Both the position numbers and the translations under genes were made by a program. From Hyphomicrobiales bacterium (GTDB lineage: Bacteria; Pseudomonadota; Alphaproteobacteria; Rhizobiales; Beijerinckiaceae), in assembly GCA_930633525.1 (NCBI GenBank), contig CAKNFP010000001.1, positions 496,001-560,000 on the forward strand: DNA of 64,000 nucleotides, in the 5' to 3' direction. Below, one piece after another: positions 26,919 through 36,306 of this stretch (its first letter is position 1; every line of letters begins with the position of its first letter). Under the pieces are notes generated by a model. The model saw nothing but the letters and a program-made list of their open reading frames with translations, searched no databases and had not been told where the DNA came from.

Positions 26919-27413
26919 TCAGGCGCGGAGCTGGCTGACGTTGCGGGCACCCTGGCGCGGGAGAGGGGTCTGCTCGTGGGCCGCGTTGAGGCACTGGCCG
27001 ATTTCCTCGGCGCTCGTCGCTTGGCGCAAATGGGCAAGCAATTCGGGCTGGCGCAGCAGGCGACACATCGGGGCGAGATTCTGAAGGAAGCCATCCTTGC
27101 AGTGCGTCGGCCAGATGAAGGCGAAGACGACATCGACGAGCCCGCCGTCCTGGGCGCCGAAATCGACCGGCTGTTCCAGCCTGGCGAAGGCCGCGGCGGG
27201 CTTCGCCAGGTCGTCGAGATGGGCATGGGGAATGGCGACGCCGTGGTTGATGGCGGTTGAACCGAGACGCTCGCGCGCGTTGAGCGCGGTCAGGAGCCTG
27301 TCCTTGGCAATGCCTGTCCGCCGGCTGAGGGTGGCTGCGAGCGCATCGAGAGCTGCCGATTTGCCGCGCGCGTCCAACTCAAGCGTGATGTCGTCGGTAT
27401 TGAGGAAATCCAT
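26919..27413 (-). CDS. PTS EIIA domain protein (PtsN/EIIA-Ntr type)
   Basis: The 164-residue protein has the EIIA fold with the phosphorylatable His in GVAIPHAHLDDL (about 60). The opening MDFLNTDDITLELDARGKSA matches PtsN. The late segment VDVVFAFIWPTHCKDGFLQNL is family-like, though its WPTH differs from the usual pattern. No sugar permease (EIIC) or EI/NPr gene is nearby, so a regulatory role in a nitrogen-PTS chain is more likely than transport. The start at 27413 is chosen over 27434 because GGAGG precedes it, though at a long 13-nt spacing. Confidence 0.8.
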   Translation of the reverse strand: MDFLNTDDITLELDARGKSAALDALAATLSRRTGIAKDRLLTALNARERLGSTAINHGVAIPHAHLDDLAKPAAAFARLEQPVDFGAQDGGLVDVVFAFIWPTHCKDGFLQNLAPMCRLLRQPELLAHLRQATSAEEIGQCLNAAHEQTPLPRQGARNVSQLRA

Positions 27414-28103
27414 AATCTGCACCCGTTCCTCCATGGATGCTGGAGGTGTTCACGGCAGCGCCGCGCCTTTTGCGGTGCTGCTGCCGGTTGTGAAAGTGAA
27501 TATTCGCCGTTTCGAATGGACCGGCTCCAGGCACGACAAGCAAAAGCCCGCACAACTGCGCGCCGCGATTGTCATGGCTGCTGGAGTGTCCGATAGTCGC
27601 TGGCCGAAACGGTCATCGCCGAGACGTTCTGGCTTTGATCATCGGGCTAGAAGATGATCCCGCGGCAAGCATGCATAAAGCCATCCTGTCCTCGGTGGAG
27701 GCCGAGGGCGAAAGGCTTCAGTCAGTGGCAAGCTGCAAGACCCTGAGCGTCACCGGTTTCCAACAGTCCGGATGTCCTGATCCGATTGGAAAACAACGCG
27801 TTACACACCCATTCCAATAGCCAGCGATGGGGGATCAACCTCCGAGAAATCGACATCACGATAACTAAGCATGGCGAGCGGAAAGTAACTCGACGCCATA
27901 GGAAGTCAAGCGGACGCGGAACGGTGACCTTTAACCGACTGTTAAGCGGTTAATTCTTTTGCGATTTCTCGCTTTTCAGCGGTCTACTGGCGCCGAGGCT
28001 TACGTGCAATAAGCCAAGAAAATCGCACGCGGGTTGGCGATTTGCCACCGATTCGACGCAAATGTATCTCCATGCGACTTTGCGTCGCCGCGATATCCAA
28101 TAT

Positions 28104-28120
28104 ATTCCGTATGATGGAAT
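28104..28120. promoter_or_regulatory. ATTCC-N7-GGAAT box 1, candidate IclR operator
   Basis: ATTCCGTATGATGGAAT is an inverted repeat 87 nt before the start of the enoyl-CoA hydratase gene. It overlaps a possible -10 element, TATATT, at 28101-28106. A second copy lies 81 bp downstream. The operon encodes an IclR regulator, the likely binder. Confidence 0.6.
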
Positions 28121-28184
28121 TAATTTCTGAATCTTGATCGCAGCCAGACATCGCTGTAAGTACAAATCAAGCAAACAGAAATTT

Positions 28185-28201
28185 ATTCCGTAGAATGGAA
28201 T
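28185..28201. promoter_or_regulatory. ATTCC-N7-GGAAT box 2, overlapping the start region of the operon
   Basis: ATTCCGTAGAATGGAAT matches box 1 at 15 of 17 positions. It includes the GGAA that serves as ribosome binding site for the ATG at 28207. Binding here would physically cover the translation start region on the DNA. Confidence 0.6.
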
Positions 28202-28206
28202 TTCCG

Positions 28207-28977
28207 ATGTCCGCTGTCCTTCTCGAACGCCCTGCCCCATCGGTCGCTTTGTTACGGCTCAATCGTCCGGAGGTCCGCAATGCCATCGATGACGGCGTGC
28301 GCGCGCTGCTCGTCGATCATCTGGCGGCGCTCGATGCGGACCCGGACATCCGCGCCGTCATCATCACCGGTGGTGAGAAGGTGTTTGCGGCCGGGGCCGA
28401 CATCAAGGCGATGTCCATCATGAACGCGGCGGACATGGAGGCGAGCCCAGGGGCCGCCGCCTATGCCGCCATCCGGGCTTTCAGGAAGCCCGTCGTCGCC
28501 GCTGTGTGCGGCTTCGCCCTCGGCGGCGGCTGCGAGCTCGCGATGCATGCGGACATCATCGTCGCGGGGGAAGGCGCCAAGTTCGGGCAGCCGGAGATCA
28601 AGGTCGGAATCATGCCAGGCGCCGGCGGCACGCAGCGCCTCCCCAGGGCTGTGGGCAAGTTCAAGGCGATGAAGCTGCTCCTGACCGGGGATTTCATCAC
28701 GGCGCGCGAGGCGGATAGTCTGGGGCTCGTCTCGGAGGTGGTTCCGGACGCCGAGGTGCTTCCTCGGGCGCTTGCGCTCGCCACCGCCATCGCCGCTCTG
28801 CCGCCGATTGCGGCGCGGGAGATCAAGCGGGCGGTTCTCGATGGCGCGGATCTGCCCCTTGGCGAGGGGCTCGCGCTCGAGCGCGGGGCTTTCGTGCAGC
28901 TCTTCGACACCAAAGACCAGAAGGAGGGCATGAACGCCTTCCTCGAGAAGCGTCCCGCCGTTTTCAAGGGGGAATGA
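28207..28977 (+). CDS. enoyl-CoA hydratase (PaaF-like)
   Basis: The 256-residue crotonase-fold protein has AGADIKAMSIM (oxyanion hole, about 65), GFALGGGCELAMHAD (about 105) and FGQPEIKVGIMPGAGGTQRL (about 130-149), with both catalytic Glu positions present. It hydrates a trans-2-enoyl-CoA. With the following dehydrogenase and 3-oxoadipyl-CoA thiolase it fits the lower phenylacetate/adipate steps (2,3-dehydroadipyl-CoA hydratase). Start 28207 is preferred over the ATG at 28195, which lies inside operator box 2. The next gene begins 1 nt after the stop. Confidence 0.88.
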   Translation: MSAVLLERPAPSVALLRLNRPEVRNAIDDGVRALLVDHLAALDADPDIRAVIITGGEKVFAAGADIKAMSIMNAADMEASPGAAAYAAIRAFRKPVVAAVCGFALGGGCELAMHADIIVAGEGAKFGQPEIKVGIMPGAGGTQRLPRAVGKFKAMKLLLTGDFITAREADSLGLVSEVVPDAEVLPRALALATAIAALPPIAAREIKRAVLDGADLPLGEGLALERGAFVQLFDTKDQKEGMNAFLEKRPAVFKGE

Positions 28978-28978
28978 G

Positions 28979-30520
28979 ATGGCCATCGACCCGCAGTCTC
29001 CTAGCCTCACCATTGGCATCGTCGGTGCCGGCGTCATGGGCCGCGGCATCGCCCAGGTCGCGGCGGAGGCCGGCATCACCGTTTTGTTCGCCGATGCGCG
29101 CAAGGGCGCGGGGGAGGAAGCGCGCGATTTCTGCGCGGGGCTGATCCGCCGCAAGGTCGACAAGGGCCAGTTGAGCGCGGCTGACGCGGATGCCGCCATC
29201 GGGCGCATCCGGCCAACGGATGCCGGTCCTGAGGCCGGCTATGTGCCTTTCGCGCCTTGCGATCTGGTGATCGAGGCTGTCGCCGAACGCATCGACATCA
29301 AGACGGCACTCCTCAGGGATCTGGAGACTGTGGTCCGTGATGATTGCATCATCGCCACCAACACCTCCTCGCTCTCCGTGACGGCCTTCGCGGCGGCGGC
29401 ACGCCTGCCCGGTCGCATCGCGGGCTTCCATTTCTTCAACCCAGCGCCGTTGATGAAGATCGTCGAGGTCATCGGCGGCGTCATGACGGATGAAAGCGTG
29501 GTCGAGGCGCTGCTCGCCATCGGGCAGCGGATGGGCCACTACGCGGTGCGCGCCAGCGACACGCCGGGCTTCATCGTCAATCACGCCGGGCGCGGCTATA
29601 CCACCGAGGCGCTGCGCATCGTCCAGGAGGGCATCGCCGGTTTCACCGACATCGACCGGATCATGACCGAGACCGTCGGTTTTCGCATGGGACCCTTCGA
29701 ACTGCTCGATCTCACGGGCCTCGACGTGTCCCACCCGGCGATGGAGGCGATCTACCGCCAGTATTACGAGGAGCCGCGCTACCGCCCGGTCGTCATCACC
29801 GCGCAGCGCCAGACCGGCGGCCTGCTCGGCCGCAAGACCGGCCGGGGCTTCTATGCTTATCCCGACGGCAAGATCGAGCGGCCCTCCGAGCCGGTTGCGC
29901 CCGCCGTGCCCGAGGGCGCAACCATCTGGATCAGCCGCCGCCACCCGACTGCCGCCGCGCTCCTTGAGGATGTGCTTGCCGCGGCCGGCGCGACTTTGGA
30001 AACGGGCGAGGGCCCCAGCACTGACGCGGTGATCCTTCTCACCCCGCTGGGCGAGGACTGCACCACGGCGGCGCTGACGGAGGATGTCGATCCCGCCCGG
30101 GCGGTTGCCGTCGATTGCCTGTTCGGCCTGGAGAAGCGGCGCACGCTCATGCGCAATCCAGCGACCAGGCCGGAGGTGGTGACGGCGGCGCACGGTCTTC
30201 TCGCCGCAGGCGGCCATGCGGTCACGGTCATCAACGACAGTCCCGGTTTCGTCGCGCAGCGCATCGCGGCCGCGATCGTCAATATCGGCGCCGATATGGC
30301 GCAGCAGCGGGTGGCTCAGCCTGGGGATATCGACCGGGCCGTGGAACTCGGGCTCGGCTATCCCAGAGGCCCCCTCAAGCTCGGCAATGCTGTCGGGCCC
30401 ACGCGCATACTCGCGATCCTCGAGGCGATGCAGGACTTCTACGGCGATCCGCGCTACCGGCCAAGCCCCTGGCTGAAGCGCAGGGCACGGCTGGGGCTCG
30501 ATCTTCACGCGCGGGATTGA
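28979..30520 (+). CDS. 3-hydroxyacyl-CoA dehydrogenase (PaaH-like)
   Basis: The 513-residue protein has an N-terminal Rossmann domain (IGIVGAGVMGRGIAQVAAEA, about 11-30), the catalytic HFFNPAPLMKIVEVI segment (about 145-160) and DTPGFIVNHAGRGY. A second 3HCDH C-terminal domain follows from about 420 (NDSPGFVAQRIAAAIVN). That double-domain, ~510-residue form is the PaaH type that oxidises 3-hydroxyadipyl-CoA. It sits between the hydratase and the IclR gene in one operon. Confidence 0.9.
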   Translation: MAIDPQSPSLTIGIVGAGVMGRGIAQVAAEAGITVLFADARKGAGEEARDFCAGLIRRKVDKGQLSAADADAAIGRIRPTDAGPEAGYVPFAPCDLVIEAVAERIDIKTALLRDLETVVRDDCIIATNTSSLSVTAFAAAARLPGRIAGFHFFNPAPLMKIVEVIGGVMTDESVVEALLAIGQRMGHYAVRASDTPGFIVNHAGRGYTTEALRIVQEGIAGFTDIDRIMTETVGFRMGPFELLDLTGLDVSHPAMEAIYRQYYEEPRYRPVVITAQRQTGGLLGRKTGRGFYAYPDGKIERPSEPVAPAVPEGATIWISRRHPTAAALLEDVLAAAGATLETGEGPSTDAVILLTPLGEDCTTAALTEDVDPARAVAVDCLFGLEKRRTLMRNPATRPEVVTAAHGLLAAGGHAVTVINDSPGFVAQRIAAAIVNIGADMAQQRVAQPGDIDRAVELGLGYPRGPLKLGNAVGPTRILAILEAMQDFYGDPRYRPSPWLKRRARLGLDLHARD

Positions 30521-30522
30521 CG

Positions 30523-31335
30523 ATGCGCAGGCGGGAAATCGCGCTGGCTATACCGGAGGCGGAAGGCGACAGCGCTCGTGATCCGCAATTCGTCACCGCG
30601 CTCGCGCGCGGGCTCGACGTGTTGCGCGCCTTCCGGCGCGGGGATGCGCCCCTTGGCAATCAGGAGCTGGCGCAGCGGACGGGCCTGCCGAAGGCGACTG
30701 TCTCGCGGTTGACCTATACCTTGAGCAGCCTTGGCTTTCTCACCTATGCGCCTGTGACGGCGAAATATACCCTCTCCGTCGGGGCGCTGGCGCTGGGCTT
30801 CACCGCGCTCGGCAGCATGAGCGTCCGTGATGCCGCACGTCCGCACATGCAGGCGCTCGCTGATGAAACCGGTGTGTCCGTGGCGCTTGGAGCGCGGGAC
30901 GGCACCTCGATGGTCTATATCGAGCATTGCCGAGGTGCGAGCCCGCTGCACATGGGCATCGAGCTCGGATCCCATATCAGCCTGGCGCGGTCGGCGATGG
31001 GGCGGGCCTTCCTGGCCGGGCTCGATCTCGCGGAACGCGCGCAGCTCATGGAAACATTGAGCCATCGCGACAACTGGGCGGAGATCCGCCAGGGGATCGA
31101 GGATACGCTCGCCGGCTATGCCGAGCGTGGCTTCGTCGTGCTGATCGGCGACTGGCGGCCGGAGATCAATGCTGTCGGCGTGCCGCTCATCCTCGGCAGC
31201 GGCGGTTCGCTCACCTTCGCGCTCAATTGCTGCGGGCCGGCGGCCCTGCTCTCTCGAGACGATCTGATCGACCGGGTGGGGCCACGGCTCATGGCTGTGG
31301 CGGATGCCATCCGCAAGACGATGGGTATGGAATGA
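30523..31335 (+). CDS. IclR-family transcriptional regulator
   Basis: The 270-residue protein has an N-terminal winged helix (ELAQRTGLPKATVSRLTYTL, about 45-64) and a GAF-like IclR effector domain (MGIELGSHISLARSAMGRAF near 150). It starts two bases after the dehydrogenase stop and precedes the thiolase gene, so it is embedded in the operon it probably controls, rather than divergent as is common. The two ATTCC-N7-GGAAT boxes at the operon head are its best candidate sites. Confidence 0.9.
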   Translation: MRRREIALAIPEAEGDSARDPQFVTALARGLDVLRAFRRGDAPLGNQELAQRTGLPKATVSRLTYTLSSLGFLTYAPVTAKYTLSVGALALGFTALGSMSVRDAARPHMQALADETGVSVALGARDGTSMVYIEHCRGASPLHMGIELGSHISLARSAMGRAFLAGLDLAERAQLMETLSHRDNWAEIRQGIEDTLAGYAERGFVVLIGDWRPEINAVGVPLILGSGGSLTFALNCCGPAALLSRDDLIDRVGPRLMAVADAIRKTMGME

Positions 31336-31368
31336 AGGCCCGTTGGGGCCTGTATCAGGGGATGGACA

Positions 31369-32577
31369 ATGTCGGACGCGTTTATTTGCGACTATGTGCG
31401 CACGCCTATCGGCCGCTTCGGTGGCTCTCTCTCCAGCGTTCGCGCCGATGATCTCGCCGCCGTCCCGCTCAAGGCGCTGATGGCGCGCAATCCCGACATC
31501 GATTGGGAAGATGTCGACGATGTCATCCTGGGCTGCGCCAACCAGGCGGGCGAGGACAACCGCAACGTGGCGCGCATGGCCCTGTTGCTCGCCGGCCTGC
31601 CGCTGGCGGTCCCCGGCAGCACTGTGAACCGGCTCTGCGGCTCGGGCATGAACGCGGTGATTAATGCCGCACGCGCGATCAAGGCCGGCGAGGCCGACCT
31701 CATCATTGCCGGTGGCGTCGAATCCATGTCGCGCGCGCCCTTCGTGATGCCGAAGGCGGAGGCGGCTTTTTCCCGGCAGGCTGAAATCCACGACACGACG
31801 ATCGGCTGGCGCTTCATCAACCCGGTGATGAAGGCGCAGTACGGCGTCGATTCGATGCCTGAAACCGGCGAGAACGTTGCGGCTGATTTCCACATCAGCC
31901 GGGCCGATCAGGACGCTTTCGCGCTGCGTTCGCAGCAACGCGCCGTGGCCGCGCAGGAGAACGGCCGCCTGGCCAGGGAAATCGTCCCCGTCTCCATTCC
32001 GCAGCGCAAGGGCGAGCCGGTGGTGGTCGCCAAGGACGAGCATCCGCGCGGCGACACCACCCTGGAGAAGCTCGCCAAATTGCCGACACCGTTCCGCAGG
32101 GAGGGCGGCTCCGTGACGGCCGGCAATGCCTCCGGCGTCAATGACGGTGCGGCGGCGCTGATCATCGCGTCAGAGGCCGCCGTCAAGCGCTACGGCCTGA
32201 AGCCGCTGGCCCGCGTGGTCGGCGGGGCTGCGGCTGGCGTTGCCCCGCGCATCATGGGCATCGGCCCCGTGCCGGCGACCAACCGGCTCTGCGCGCGCCT
32301 CGGCCTCTCGCCCACTGATTTCGATATCGTCGAGCTCAACGAAGCTTTCGCCAGCCAGGGCATCGCCGTGTTGCGCGAACTGGGCCTGAAGGAGGATGCC
32401 GCCCATATCAATCCGAACGGCGGCGCGATCGCACTCGGCCATCCGCTCGGCATGTCGGGCGCGCGCATCACCGGCACGGCGGCGCTGGAACTGAACTTGC
32501 GTGGCGCCAAGCGGGCGCTCGCGACCATGTGCATCGGCGTCGGCCAAGGGATCGCGATCGCGATCGAGGCTGTCTGA
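31369..32577 (+). CDS. pcaF: 3-oxoadipyl-CoA thiolase (PcaF/PaaJ type)
   Basis: The 402-residue thiolase has the acyl-enzyme Cys in [17 protein letters not shown] (about 90) and the catalytic His/Cys pair in [16 protein letters not shown] and [11 protein letters not shown]. The N-terminus ([20 protein letters not shown]) is characteristic of PcaF/PaaJ rather than acetoacetyl-CoA thiolase. It would cleave 3-oxoadipyl-CoA to succinyl-CoA and acetyl-CoA. AGGGGA precedes the ATG. The gene ends the operon; the 235 nt that follow hold no clear gene or terminator. Confidence 0.92.
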   Translation: MSDAFICDYVRTPIGRFGGSLSSVRADDLAAVPLKALMARNPDIDWEDVDDVILGCANQAGEDNRNVARMALLLAGLPLAVPGSTVNRLCGSGMNAVINAARAIKAGEADLIIAGGVESMSRAPFVMPKAEAAFSRQAEIHDTTIGWRFINPVMKAQYGVDSMPETGENVAADFHISRADQDAFALRSQQRAVAAQENGRLAREIVPVSIPQRKGEPVVVAKDEHPRGDTTLEKLAKLPTPFRREGGSVTAGNASGVNDGAAALIIASEAAVKRYGLKPLARVVGGAAAGVAPRIMGIGPVPATNRLCARLGLSPTDFDIVELNEAFASQGIAVLRELGLKEDAAHINPNGGAIALGHPLGMSGARITGTAALELNLRGAKRALATMCIGVGQGIAIAIEAV

Positions 32578-32812
32578 GGCAGGCTGCTGCGCGAATTGGC
32601 GCCGACGGTGCCTCTTCGCTCACGACTGGATATCGCGCCGGGCCATGCCTTCGGCGCGTTATCCGAATGGGGGCCGCTTCCCTGCAGGTCCAGGTTGGGT
32701 GCGCGACCGGATCTGGACGGGATCTCGTTTGTCGCTATGTCTCCAGGTACGTTGCCCGACCATCCGAGAACTGCCATGAAGGCCGGGACTGCGGCCGGGG
32801 AGCATGCAACTC

Positions 32813-33700
32813 ATGAAGTCGCCCTCAGATGCGCCCGATCGCATGGGTGTCACGCGCAACGACGTCCATGAGGCCAACCGGCTGTCCTGGAACGCAGCGA
32901 CCGTCGCGCATAATAGCCACAAGGGTGACCAGGCGGCCTTCTTCCGGAGCGGCGGTTCGACCCTGTTTCCTGAAGAGGTCGCACTGCTCGGTGATGTTGC
33001 CGGTCTCAGCCTGCTGCATCTGCAATGCAATTCCGGCCAGGACAGCCTGAGCATCGCGCGGCTCGGAGCCGATGTCACGGGCGTCGACATCTCCGACGAA
33101 GCCATCGCCTTTGCCCGTCAGCTTGCGGCCGACAGCGGCACCCCGGCCCGTTTCGAGCGCGAGGATCTGCTGACCTGGTTCGATCGGGCCGCCACGGAGG
33201 GGCGGCAGTTCGACCGGGTCTTTGCGTCCTATGGCACGATCTGCTGGCTGTCGGACATAAAGACCTGGGCCCGTGGAATCGCGGCGGTTCTGAAGCCGGG
33301 CGGCCGCTTTGTCTTCGTGGAATTTCATCCCCTCGCGATGGTCTTCGATCCGCAATGGCGGCCGCACTATCACTATTTCAACACCGGGCCGGTTGCGGAA
33401 TCAGGCGTTGGCGACTACGTCGCTCAATCGGGCGACGGCCTTGCACCTGCGGGGTATGAAGCTGGCGTGACAAATTTTGAAAACCCGCATCCTTCCTTCG
33501 AATTCGCCTGGGGGATTGGCGAGGTGGTCTCCGCTCTTCTGGGTGCTGGACTTACGTTCGATCAGCTCGCCGAATATCCCTATGCCAATGGCTGGCGCGG
33601 TTTCGAGGACATGCGCGATCTCGGTGGCGGACGCCTGGCTCCCCCTGACGCGATGCCACGCATTCCGATGATGTACAGTATCGTCGCAAGCAAGAGCTGA
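32813..33700 (+). CDS. class I SAM-dependent methyltransferase
   Basis: The protein has about 295 residues. The Rossmann methyltransferase core is clear: motif I LLHLQCNSGQDSLSIARLGA (a variant in which Gly positions are partly replaced), motif II VTGVDISDEAI, and LKPGGRFVFVEFHP. The extended HPHYHYFNTGP-type insert after it resembles uncharacterised small-molecule methyltransferases. The start at 32813 is 10 nt from GGGGAG; the ATG at 32804 is only 1 nt from it. The substrate is unknown, and it stands alone between two catabolic clusters. Confidence 0.82.
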   Translation: MKSPSDAPDRMGVTRNDVHEANRLSWNAATVAHNSHKGDQAAFFRSGGSTLFPEEVALLGDVAGLSLLHLQCNSGQDSLSIARLGADVTGVDISDEAIAFARQLAADSGTPARFEREDLLTWFDRAATEGRQFDRVFASYGTICWLSDIKTWARGIAAVLKPGGRFVFVEFHPLAMVFDPQWRPHYHYFNTGPVAESGVGDYVAQSGDGLAPAGYEAGVTNFENPHPSFEFAWGIGEVVSALLGAGLTFDQLAEYPYANGWRGFEDMRDLGGGRLAPPDAMPRIPMMYSIVASKS

Positions 33701-33778
33701 AAGCCGACAGGCTTGTCTTCGCGCCATAGCTCGTGGCGATCGCTCGCCGCATATCCGGCTTCGCCGTGATGGTGGCGT

Positions 33779-34486
33779 TCACTCGGCGCCGAGATAGGCC
33801 TCACGCACCCGCGGGTCCGACCGCAAGACCGCGGCGGAGGCTGACAGGGTCGGCTGCCCCATCTCCAGAACATAGCCGTGGTCGGCGACGGAAAGCGCCA
33901 TGTTCAGGTTCTGCTCGGCGAGCAGGATCGCGAGGCCCTTCTTCCGCAAGGTGGCCAGCGTCTCCGCCACGCGATCGACCATGGCCGGCGACAGCCCGAG
34001 GGTCGGCTCGTCGAGCAGGAGCACCTTCGGCTCCGACATCAGCGCCCGGCCGATGGCGAGCATCTGTTGTTCGCCGCCGGACATGGTGCCGGCGAGCTGG
34101 TCGAGGCGTTCCTCGAGACGGGGAAAAATCGTCATGATGTCCGCCATGCGTGCCGACACATCAACGCCATGTCTGCCGCGATAGCCGGCGAGCAGATTGT
34201 CCTGCACGGTCATGTGCGGAAAGACATGGCGCCCCTCCGGTACCAGCGCGATGCCCTGCTGCACCCGGCCGGAGGTCGGCAAATTCTCGACAGCCACGCC
34301 ATTCAGCAGAACGCCGCCGGACGCGTTCTCCAGCCCCATGATACCCTTGAGGCTGGAAGACTTGCCCGCGCCGTTCGAGCCGACAAGGCAGGCGATCTCC
34401 CCGGCACGGACGCTGATGCTCAGCTTGCTGATGGCTGTGATCGGTCCGTAGTGAACCGCGAGATCCCGCGTGACGAGCGCGCTCAT
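33779..34486 (-). CDS. livF: branched-chain amino acid-type ABC transporter ATP-binding protein (LivF)
   Basis: The 235-residue ATPase has Walker A GSNGAGKSS (about 37), the LSGGEQQ-like signature in TMSGGEQQMLAIGRAL and Walker B VLLLDEPTLGLSP. It is the shorter LivF-type subunit, last in the livK-H-MG-F operon. Its start overlaps the fused LivMG stop by 4 nt. Related importers also carry carboxylates and aromatic acids, so amino acids are not certain substrates here. Confidence 0.92.
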   Translation of the reverse strand: MSALVTRDLAVHYGPITAISKLSISVRAGEIACLVGSNGAGKSSSLKGIMGLENASGGVLLNGVAVENLPTSGRVQQGIALVPEGRHVFPHMTVQDNLLAGYRGRHGVDVSARMADIMTIFPRLEERLDQLAGTMSGGEQQMLAIGRALMSEPKVLLLDEPTLGLSPAMVDRVAETLATLRKKGLAILLAEQNLNMALSVADHGYVLEMGQPTLSASAAVLRSDPRVREAYLGAE

Positions 34487-36306
34487 TGGGTCTGCCCCAC
34501 GCCGAAATAGGCTTCGTTCACCATGGGATGGTTGCGGACCGCCGCCGGCACGCCTTCCGTGATCTGTTCGCCGTGGTGCAGCACCACGAGCCGGTCGCAA
34601 ACGCTCATCATCATGCGAACATTGTGCTCCACAAGGACGATGGCGAGCCCGCGCTGCCTGAGCTGGCGCAACAGCGCCGTCAGGGTGGCGGCCTCCACGG
34701 GATTGAGCCCGGCGGCGGGTTCGTCGAGGAGGAGGACCTTGGGGGCGGTGGCGAGCGCTATGGCGATAGACAGGAGCCGCTGCTCGCCATAGGCCAGCGA
34801 ACGAGCCAGCGTTCCGGACTTTTCCCTCAGCCCGACCTCCGCCTCGAGTTGCCGCACGATCTCGGCGCGCGCCGTTTCGTCGGCCCGGAAGCGGGCCGAC
34901 TGGATCAGGCTCGCGGCGAAAGAGACGGGCCGTCGGTTGTAGACGGCGATCAGTATGTTCTCGTAGACAGACAGATCGCCGAAGATCGTCGTCTGCTGGA
35001 AAGTCCGTGCCAGGCCCAATTCCGTGAGCTGATGGGGAGCTAGCGCCGATACATCTTTCCCGAACAGGCTGATGCCGCCGCTGGTCGGCCGCACGAAGCC
35101 GCTCGCCATGCTCATGCAGGTCGACTTGCCCGCGCCATTGGGCCCCATGAGGCCGAGGATCTCGCCCTTGCGCAGAGAGAATGACACGTCCTTGAGCGCG
35201 ACCAGGGCGCCGTATCGTTTGGTCAGCCCGGCGACGGCGAAGACCGGTGGACCGGATGGCGGCTCGCTGGCCAATTCCGCAACCGGGGCCGGCTCCGAGT
35301 CCGGACCACGCAGAGGCAATTGCGACGCCCCAGATGCCGCCATCCCCGCCATCCCCTGTTTCGATGGCCAGAGCGACACGAGGCCCTTCGGCAGAAGCCT
35401 CACAACCACGATCAGCAGGACGCCGAAGACGGCAAAGCGCATCTCGCCGGCCGAGCGCAGGACCTCCGGCAGCCAGGCGAAGATGGCCGCACCGATGATT
35501 GGGCCGATGAGCGACCCGCGCCCGCCAAGGATGACGATCAGCACCGCCGTCGCTGAATAGAGTGGGGTCAGCAGGTTGGGAGTGACGATCAGGATCTTGG
35601 GGATGATCAAAGCGCCGGCGATGCCGCCCAATGCTCCCGATAGCGCAAGGTTCTGCACGCGGACGCGCAGCGTAGGAATGCCGACGCTCTCCGCGAGGTC
35701 GATACTCTCCCGCACGGCAATCCACGAGCGCCCGATCGGTGAGCGCAGCAACCGTTTGATCGCGAGATAGGCGAGGCCGGTGACCAGCAGCACGATCGCC
35801 AGATAATATTGCTGGAAACTGGCGAAGGGCGCGAGGAAGGCGAGGGTCGGGCGCGGCATCATCATGCCCATCGGCCCGCGCGTGAGATCGACCCAATTCT
35901 CGGCGATGAGGCGCAGGATCTCGGCTGCCGTCATGGTGGCGATGGCGAAATAGGCGCCGCCGATGCGGAGCGAGGCGAAGCCGATGAGCGCCCCGAGCAG
36001 CATGCCGGGTATGGCGCTCAGTGCGACAGCCAGCCAGAAGTTGACTCCCAGATAGACATTGATGAGCGTCGCGAAATAGGCGCCCAGCCCGAAGAAGGCG
36101 GCATGGCCGAAGGAGGTGAAGCCGAGATAGCCGAAGACCAGATTGAGGCTCAATCCCAGCAGCGCATAGACCGCGCCGAGAACGATGAGGCCCGAGATGT
36201 AGTTCGAGAGACCAAGCGCCGGAACGCCGGCCGCGACGACGCAGATGGCTGCGAGCCAGAGCCAGTCCAGCCGCTTGTCTTTCGGGAGGGAGAACGAAGT
36301 CATCAT
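34483..36306 (-). CDS. livMG: fused ABC permease-ATPase (LivM-LivG)
   Basis: This is one 607-residue reading frame. Residues ~1-330 are a LivM-type permease (GYLGFTSFGHAAFFGLGAYF near 60). A linker rich in Ser/Pro/Glu (~330-365) leads to a LivG-type ATPase with Walker A GPNGAGKST near 402 and Walker B VLLLDEPAAGLNPVE. The ABC signature is SLAYGEQRLL, a variant of LSGGQ usual for LivG. Permease-ATPase fusions occur in the HAAT family but are less common than separate genes. It overlaps livH and livF by 4 nt. Confidence 0.92.
   Translation of the reverse strand: MMTSFSLPKDKRLDWLWLAAICVVAAGVPALGLSNYISGLIVLGAVYALLGLSLNLVFGYLGFTSFGHAAFFGLGAYFATLINVYLGVNFWLAVALSAIPGMLLGALIGFASLRIGGAYFAIATMTAAEILRLIAENWVDLTRGPMGMMMPRPTLAFLAPFASFQQYYLAIVLLVTGLAYLAIKRLLRSPIGRSWIAVRESIDLAESVGIPTLRVRVQNLALSGALGGIAGALIIPKILIVTPNLLTPLYSATAVLIVILGGRGSLIGPIIGAAIFAWLPEVLRSAGEMRFAVFGVLLIVVVRLLPKGLVSLWPSKQGMAGMAASGASQLPLRGPDSEPAPVAELASEPPSGPPVFAVAGLTKRYGALVALKDVSFSLRKGEILGLMGPNGAGKSTCMSMASGFVRPTSGGISLFGKDVSALAPHQLTELGLARTFQQTTIFGDLSVYENILIAVYNRRPVSFAASLIQSARFRADETARAEIVRQLEAEVGLREKSGTLARSLAYGEQRLLSIAIALATAPKVLLLDEPAAGLNPVEAATLTALLRQLRQRGLAIVLVEHNVRMMMSVCDRLVVLHHGEQITEGVPAAVRNHPMVNEAYFGVGQTQ

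Larger units (their letters stand above)
27414..28206. other. long intergenic region with no supported gene; 3' part is an AT-richer control region
   Basis: The reading frames here lack ribosome binding sites and family-like sequence. The first half resembles ordinary GC-rich spacer. From about 27840 it becomes AT-richer and carries a 7-bp inverted repeat TTAACCG...CGGTTAA (27931-27953) followed by TTCTTTT, then two copies of the ATTCC-N7-GGAAT operator described separately. It probably holds the promoter of the 28207 operon. Confidence 0.6.

Noticed and set aside
26472..27260. 262-codon plus-strand frame overlapping the PtsN-like gene and the small ORF
   Set aside because: No recognisable domain; it is largely antisense to the EIIA domain, which has a clear active-site His.
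27931..27960. Intrinsic terminator (TTAACCG...CGGTTAA then TTCTTTT)
   Set aside because: The stem is short and AT-rich, and no plus-strand gene ends before it. It may be an operator or chance, so it is only mentioned within the intergenic entry.
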